Below are positions 30,344 to 34,408 of a stretch of 34,408 nt of DNA, piece after piece. Positions within the stretch are counted from its first letter, which is position 1. Every line of letters begins with the position of its first letter. This DNA comes from Phytophthora quininea (Eukaryota; Oomycota; Peronosporomycetes; Peronosporales; Peronosporaceae): positions 1 through 34,408 of the forward strand of contig JAAVTG010001048.1 in assembly GCA_011947345.1 (NCBI GenBank), given 5' to 3'. The position numbers were made by a program, and so were the translations under genes. The notes below the pieces were generated by a model, which was not told the DNA's origin, did not search any database, and was given only the letters and a program-made list of their open reading frames with translations.

Positions 30344-31326
30344 TTACAGCTCAATGTGGGCGACGTGGAAGTTGACCATGTCGTCCAGGAGGTTCGTGGG
30401 CTGCTGTTGGGGCCGCAGAGGCGGCGCCGGCAGCGGCTTCTCCGGATCAGCGGCCGAGTACTCCATTTCGTCGAAAATGGACGACAGCACGTCCGCAATG
30501 CCAGGGTTGCCGCGACTGCCGCGAGGAGTAGCCACCACAGGGGACGGCAGTTGCGTCGGCATGACCTGCACATGGCTTGGCGGGAGTAGTCACCGCCCCA
30601 CTTGTTGTTGCTGTAGTATTGCTGCGCCACACCGGGGGCGAAAGCGGGGACAACGTCCACCACTCGCTTCATCGGAGCCACTACACGTGGGCTCGGGAAT
30701 TGGTACCCCATGTCCATGGGGTATTGCTGCTGCGGCTGCATGGGCAGCTGCATTTGCAGAGGCTGCTGTGGCAGGGCCTGTATCATCAGCGGACCGGCGG
30801 AGTTCTGCGGCGGCAGCGGTCTCAACGTCTCGTTGGGGTGGTGGTGCTTGACATGGCGGTTCAAATTGCCGGTCGTGCTGAAGGTCTTGCCGCAGTTGCC
30901 GATGGTGCACACGTGCACGGGGCTGCCCAAGTGGAACTGCATGTGCTTGTCGAGCTTGTTGTCGCTCGGGAACGTGCAGTAGCAGCCGTCGACGGGGCAT
31001 TCGAGCGGCTTGATGACTCCGTGCAGCCGCTTGTGACGGGACAGGTTGCCCGACGTGCTAAAGCGCTTGCTGCAGGACCGCACGGGGCACACGTGCGGCT
31101 TCTCGCCCGTGTGAGTCTTCATGTGCTCTACCAGCGTGTACTTGCGGTTGAACTGGCGTCCGCAGCCGCGGTGTGGGCACTTGTGCGTCGGTTTGGACTG
31201 CACGGCGGCCGCTTTGGGCGTGGGCGAGATCGTAGAGGAGGGCGGCGCTGACACGACGACGCCGTCCGAGCTCGCGTCGGACGTGGCCCCATACGAGTAC
31301 TTGGTGACGGACTCGATCTGCATCAT
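30344..31326 (-). CDS. C2H2 zinc-finger protein ZF16
   Basis: Start at the ATG pair 31321-31326 (MMQIESVTKYSYGATSDASS), 84 nt after an INR. Four fingers: CPHRGCGRQFNRKYTLVEH, CPVRSCSKRFSTSGNLSRH, CPVDGCYCTFPSDNKLDKH, CTIGNCGKTFSTTGNLNRH. A long Gln/Pro/Met-rich segment follows (QQPLQMQLPMQPQQQYPM), unusual in this family and typical of activation domains. The end has NPGIADVLSSIFDEME and NLLDDMVNFHVAHIEL. One base is missing near 30580 (SRPSHVQVMPT on repair), giving 327 aa, the longest family member here. The SPTSAEQW motif is absent. Confidence 0.88.
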
Positions 31327-31409
31327 TGACAAGCTTTTGGCAATCTCGATTGGCAAAAGAGGAGAACCAGGACGGCGGATTTGCGCCAAGCAACCTCGCG
31401 TCGGTCGTA

Positions 31410-31425
31410 GGAAATCGCGCAATGA
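31410..31425 (-). promoter_or_regulatory. INR/FPR-like initiator of ZF16
   Basis: The minus strand reads TCATTGCGCGATTTCC, fitting TCAYTYYNCAWTTT with one or two mismatches. It falls inside the open upstream extension of the ZF16 frame and argues that the extension is not translated. Confidence 0.5.
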
Positions 31426-32361
31426 CTGGGAGAAGCTCAAACAGCAGCACACTATGATCGAGGATGCTGAGGGAGCTCCCTCGTGCACCTGTCTCTCAAG
31501 CCAAGCGCGCGTGTGACTGCGGATGGCGGCGGCGGGCTGGTCTTCAGCCGCCGCCGGTGTGATGAAAAGGAGCAAGCCCGTGACCACGCTTGAGACACTC
31601 AAAGCATCGGAAGGGGAGACCTTGAACGGCTTGGGCTCACGACGACGGAAAGCCCCTGCATGTCTGCCTGCGTCGTTAGTGTCTTTCAGACGTTGCCGCT
31701 GCTTGCTGTCGACGAGGATAGCGGCCGAGTGGAACGAATCCAGGCTACAGCGATCCCAGGCCGAGACGCTCCGCTGGTCACCGAGTTGCCTGGAATCCTT
31801 GCACCAAACCTCATAATCGCTCGCCATAATCTGCGCGCTGCGGCGATGACGAGTCTGGAAAATCCAATTGCCGTCAAGGATACTTTTTGCAGGCGGGGCT
31901 GCAGTCTGTGCACCGCTGTCTGCAGTTGCGAATTGTAGTCATGTCGAAGGTGGCGAGAAAAATGTCTTCGAAAATGGAGCGGAGACTGTAAGGAGCCGTC
32001 GAACTGCAGGCTCTAGCAGCCCAAGACATCGACCGATGACGTGTAAGTGATGTCGATCGGCCTCGGGCGCAGCATTTACATCGGGAGCAAGTAGGATCGC
32101 TCGAGAATACACCACCGAAAGCAACGTGTTGCTCAAGGGAACTGCTGAGAACAGCCACATTGACGTCGAGCAAAGTCTGTGACGTGTGCAGAAACTACTC
32201 CAACTTTTGCGGCTCGAGCCACTCCCGTGTCTTTGACTTGTACAAGTGCCTTGACTCCCCGTTCATCGATCACCGCGTCTTCAACAACCCATGCTCGTCT
32301 TGAAAAATATCTGTAAGTCTTTTTATACAGAGGTGGTCTTCAGAAAAGATCTCTCTTGAAA
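31426..32361. other. Divergent intergenic region, ZF16 to FKBP12
   Basis: About 0.9 kb. The ZF16 frame stays open to an ATG at 31827 but codes nothing recognisable. A TTTTTATAC stretch about 35 nt before the FKBP ATG could be a TATA-like element. No gene called. Confidence 0.45.
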
Positions 32362-32851
32362 ATGGGCGTGACAAAGGACATCATCAAGGAGGGCAACGGC
32401 CCCACGCCAACGAAGGGCGACACCGTGACGGTGCACTGCACGGGCTTCGGCAAGGACCGAGACTTGGCGCTCAAATTCTGGAGGTAAAAAGGTTGTTATA
32501 CGGCATATTTGCTGAGACCTTTAAGTCATGGTATCTTTTCATCACACAGCACCAAGGACCCTGGCCAGACGCCGTTCACCTTCGACGTGGGGCTGGGAAA
32601 GGTGATCAAGGGCTGGGACGAAGGCGTTCTGAGCATGAAGCTGGGCGAGATCGCGCGACTCACGTGCACACCCGATTACGCGTACGGCGCGGGCGGCTTT
32701 CCGGCCTGGGGATATCCTTTTCAACCACTACATGCATTGTTTTTTTGGGGGATGGTTTCTGTGGGGTAAAGTGTATTCCTTAACTGTGATGTTCACGATT
32801 CAGCCGAATTCGACGCTGCTTTTCGAGATCGAGGTGCTGAAGATCGAGTAG
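32362..32851 (+). CDS. FKBP12-type peptidyl-prolyl isomerase
   Basis: Three exons (32362-32483, 32550-32711, 32797-32851) give a 112-aa single-domain FKBP, close to the usual 108-112. It catalyses cis-trans isomerisation of Xaa-Pro bonds in the cytosol. Seen: [75 protein letters not shown]. Key pocket residues Val-Ile, Trp of IKGWDEG, Tyr of DYAYGA and Phe of FTF are kept. As in plant FKBP12s, human Tyr26 is Cys and Asp37 is Trp (KFWST for KFDSS), which may weaken FK506/rapamycin binding (inference). Exon 2 to 3 needs an AT-AC intron. The start has AAAATGG context, and no upstream ATG is in frame. Confidence 0.93.
32484..32549 (+). other. FKBP intron 1, 66 nt, GT-AG
   Basis: Donor AG|GTAAAA, acceptor ATCACACAG|CACC. 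Phase 2; it joins KFW and STKDPG through a split Ser codon. Unspliced, the frame stops at once (AGG TAA). Confidence 0.88.
32712..32796 (+). other. FKBP intron 2, 85 nt, U12-type AT-AC
   Basis: The donor is GG|ATATCCTTTT, the minor-spliceosome consensus. A perfect branch site TTCCTTAAC lies at 32776-32784. The intron ends GTTCAC|GATT, about 13 nt after the branch adenosine. Joining GG to G gives Gly and the family sequence PAWGIQPNSTL. No GT-AG pair gives that frame. The terminal dinucleotides and branch distance fit U12 AT-AC introns. Confidence 0.88.
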
Positions 32852-32943
32852 TCGTCATCCCAGCTGCAGCCAACGTCTGGATAACCAGCCATGTGCATCA
32901 TTGACGCGATGTCAAAAGAGCAAAACCTTTGCTTGGGAACAAG

Positions 32944-33111
32944 ATGTTCACATTCATTGTTTTGTTGCTACTCACTCAAAATTACGCAGTCGAAGCAAAA
33001 CTTGGGGCGACGCAGACGATTTACTCACTGGACAGGAGCAGCGATACTTTGAACTGCAGCCGCCTCTGCAGCCATCTCACTATTACGGCCAACGGCGGCG
33101 CGGTGGCGTAA
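32944..33111 (+). CDS. Candidate small secreted protein, 55 aa
   Basis: The ATG at 32944 opens a typical signal peptide (MFTFIVLLLLTQNYAVEA), then a 37-residue mature part with two Cys (LNCSRLCSHL) and no known domain. It starts 92 nt after the FKBP stop. I see no clear INR before it, and it is short enough to occur by chance; the hydrophobic start is the only positive evidence. It could also be the first exon of a longer gene. Confidence 0.35.
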   Translation: MFTFIVLLLLTQNYAVEAKLGATQTIYSLDRSSDTLNCSRLCSHLTITANGGAVA

Positions 33112-33240
33112 CCACAACACCACGGCTCACAGTACGACCGGCGTAGACGGCTTCGTCATCCGCAACTGGATCGTAGTTCGCTTCATCGTTGGCTCCTCGT
33201 AGAGCTATATTCGACAGTGTTCATCAGACGATTTCAATTT

Positions 33241-33486
33241 CTAGCCGCAACGAAGTAACAAACCTCGAACGCCGCCAACGCCGCCAACTCCACCCACGCC
33301 GCCAAGACCCCCAACACCACCGAGGCCCCCAACGCCACCGAGACCCAGAAGGCCACCGAGACCACCTAGGTCATCGCCATCGCCCATATCAACATCAAGG
33401 CGGCGAGCATCGGGCTCTGGTAGAGCAGCCGATCCGGGCACGTAGATTGCCAGCACCGAAGCAACGACGGCAAAGACGATCTTCAT
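33241..33486 (-). CDS. Secreted glycine-rich small protein, 81 aa
   Basis: Start ATG 33484-33486. Signal peptide MKIVFAVVASVLAIYVPGSA, cleavage probably after SAA. A short acidic stretch follows (RRLDVDMGDGDD), then Gly-Gly-Leu/Val repeats (GGVGGLGGVGGLGG) and a short LLLRCG end. An oomycete initiator at 33525-33540 lies 39 nt upstream, which supports a real gene. Glycine-rich secreted proteins are common in oomycete walls and secretomes. The RRLD after the signal peptide only loosely recalls RxLR motifs, so I do not call it an effector. A donor-like GGTTTGT near the end leaves open a further exon. Confidence 0.62.
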   Translation of the reverse strand: MKIVFAVVASVLAIYVPGSAALPEPDARRLDVDMGDGDDLGGLGGLLGLGGVGGLGGVGGLGGVGGVGGVGGVRGLLLRCG

Positions 33487-33524
33487 TGGCTTGCTGAATT
33501 GCTTGGACTTGTCAGCACCGCGGA

Positions 33525-33540
33525 GAATTCGAGAGTGAGC
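33525..33540 (-). promoter_or_regulatory. INR/FPR-like initiator of the glycine-rich gene
   Basis: The minus strand reads GCTCACTCTCGAATTC, a near-complete consensus match at the usual distance from the ATG. Confidence 0.62.
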
Positions 33541-33679
33541 TCGGACACCACTCGTTCCAGTTTGTGGCGTCACCGATACTTTTCCTTTTTGTTGGTCTAT
33601 TCCTTGCCCCTTCCCACTTGAGGATTCGTGTTTCCAAGAAGAATGCCCACCCAACAAGCAAAAACTGCAACGTTAATTG

Positions 33680-34338
33680 TCAACTTGAATACCCTGCATG
33701 CCTACAGAGCTCGAAGTTTCCCTCGAGACTCTTAATCTAATTCCACAAGCAACGGTGAGATACATAACCGACATGAGTTGTCCTCGTTGAATGACCCACC
33801 TTTTCATTCCAAGCAGCGATCTCAGCTTGAAACTTTGCTTCTTCCCCAGCACTTTGCTGTTGGTAGTCGAGCTCTTGACGACGAAGTTCAAACTCCATCT
33901 GCTGCTGACTTTCATCATTGGTCGCTTTAGCATCGTCGAGCTGGCGTGCACACTCTGTTCCATGCTGGATAACAAATCCCGAGTTAATAGATCGCTGTTA
34001 TTACAATCACCATAATGCGCCACAAACCTGAATGCCTTCGCCTAAGATCCAACTGAGGTTCTCTGCCTCGCATAATTCACCAGCCAACCCTTTTTGTTGC
34101 TTGAGTAGCGTACTCCGCTGACGTCTGAGTTTGGCTTGTACCTTGTCGAGGCGCTTGGATTTGCTTTGGTGAGACTTCAGCTCGATTCGAAGCTTCGTGC
34201 ACTTCGCTTGTGTATTGTTCAATGATTCACGCAAACTGCTTGTTTGAACCTCGCGCTCCTGAATGGTTTTCATAAGACAAGCGATGTCTCGATCCAAATT
34301 CTCTGCTGCTGTGCTGTCTCGGTCAGGGGATCCATATT
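33680..34338 (-). CDS. Coiled-coil protein, C-terminal exons (5' end unresolved)
   Basis: Three exons on the minus strand: 34028-34338, 33800-33964 and 33680-33736. Introns 33965-34027 (GTTTGT...ATCCAG) and 33737-33799 (GTGGGT...AATTAG) are both 63 nt and phase 0. The joined product is charged and heptad-like (TIQEREVQTSSLRESLNNTQ, QQQMEFELRRQELDYQQQ) and ends CRHAGYSS. The first listed exon begins after a CTGCAG acceptor at 34339-34344; the start codon must lie in an exon nearer or beyond the right edge. I do not recognise the protein. The coiled coil hints at a structural or scaffold role, nothing more. Confidence 0.65.
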
Positions 34339-34408
34339 CTGCAGTGATGAATTGAGCTACATATCGTGCTTAGTCGCAGTGGCCATGGTCGGCTTCCAAT
34401 ATGTTTAG

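Noticed and set aside
31327..31827. A 167-codon N-terminal extension of ZF16
   Set aside because: Open by composition only; an initiator at 31410-31425 lies within it and other family members have short N-termini.
33440..33486. RxLR effector call for the glycine-rich protein
   Set aside because: Only RRLD is present after the signal peptide and no convincing EER follows; the rest is glycine repeat.

Overview
The window looks like nuclear DNA of an oomycete, probably Phytophthora or a close relative. The support is: GC-rich compact genes, short introns (55-85 nt), oomycete-type initiator (INR/FPR-like) elements just upstream of most starts, a plant/stramenopile-type FKBP12, and one AT-AC minor-spliceosome intron. 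No rRNA, tRNA, CRISPR array or prokaryotic operon was seen.

Layout. (a) 1-1901, minus: N-terminal part of DNA topoisomerase II, running off the left edge. (b) 1935-2007: a perfect 22-bp inverted repeat. (c) 2012-4102, plus: a pogo/Tigger-type transposase-derived gene with a degraded catalytic triad. (d) 4173-7216, minus: a coiled-coil plus leucine-rich-repeat protein. (e) 7702-31326: sixteen C2H2 zinc-finger genes of one paralogous family, named ZF1 to ZF16 from left to right. (f) 32362-32851, plus: FKBP12 with three exons. (g) 32944-33486: two candidate small secreted proteins. (h) 33680 to the right edge, minus: part of a coiled-coil gene.

The core is a tandem array at about 11415-24800. 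Three units of 4463, 4438 and 4462 bp each hold the 5' part of a minus-strand ZF3-type gene, a 0.9-kb spacer, a head-to-head pair of three-finger genes inside a 1.1-kb inverted repeat, and the 3' part of the next minus-strand gene. ZF6 and ZF9, at the unit junctions, are chimeras: the 5' half comes from ZF3 and the 3' half from ZF12. Both switch within the same roughly 16-nt stretch, which encodes the finger-4 recognition helix. This is the expected product of unequal crossing-over between the outer genes ZF3 and ZF12.

The proteins share almost invariant fingers, so they probably bind similar DNA. Their tails differ but keep a conserved C-terminal acidic/hydrophobic motif and, in most, an SPTSAEQW-like motif. 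They look like sequence-specific transcription factors with a short activation or cofactor-binding module; that role is inferred.

Most long genes are broken by single-base losses, chiefly in homopolymers, and adding one base restores the known family sequence each time. I read these mainly as sequencing or consensus errors. Frames below are therefore described as continuous genes with listed breaks.
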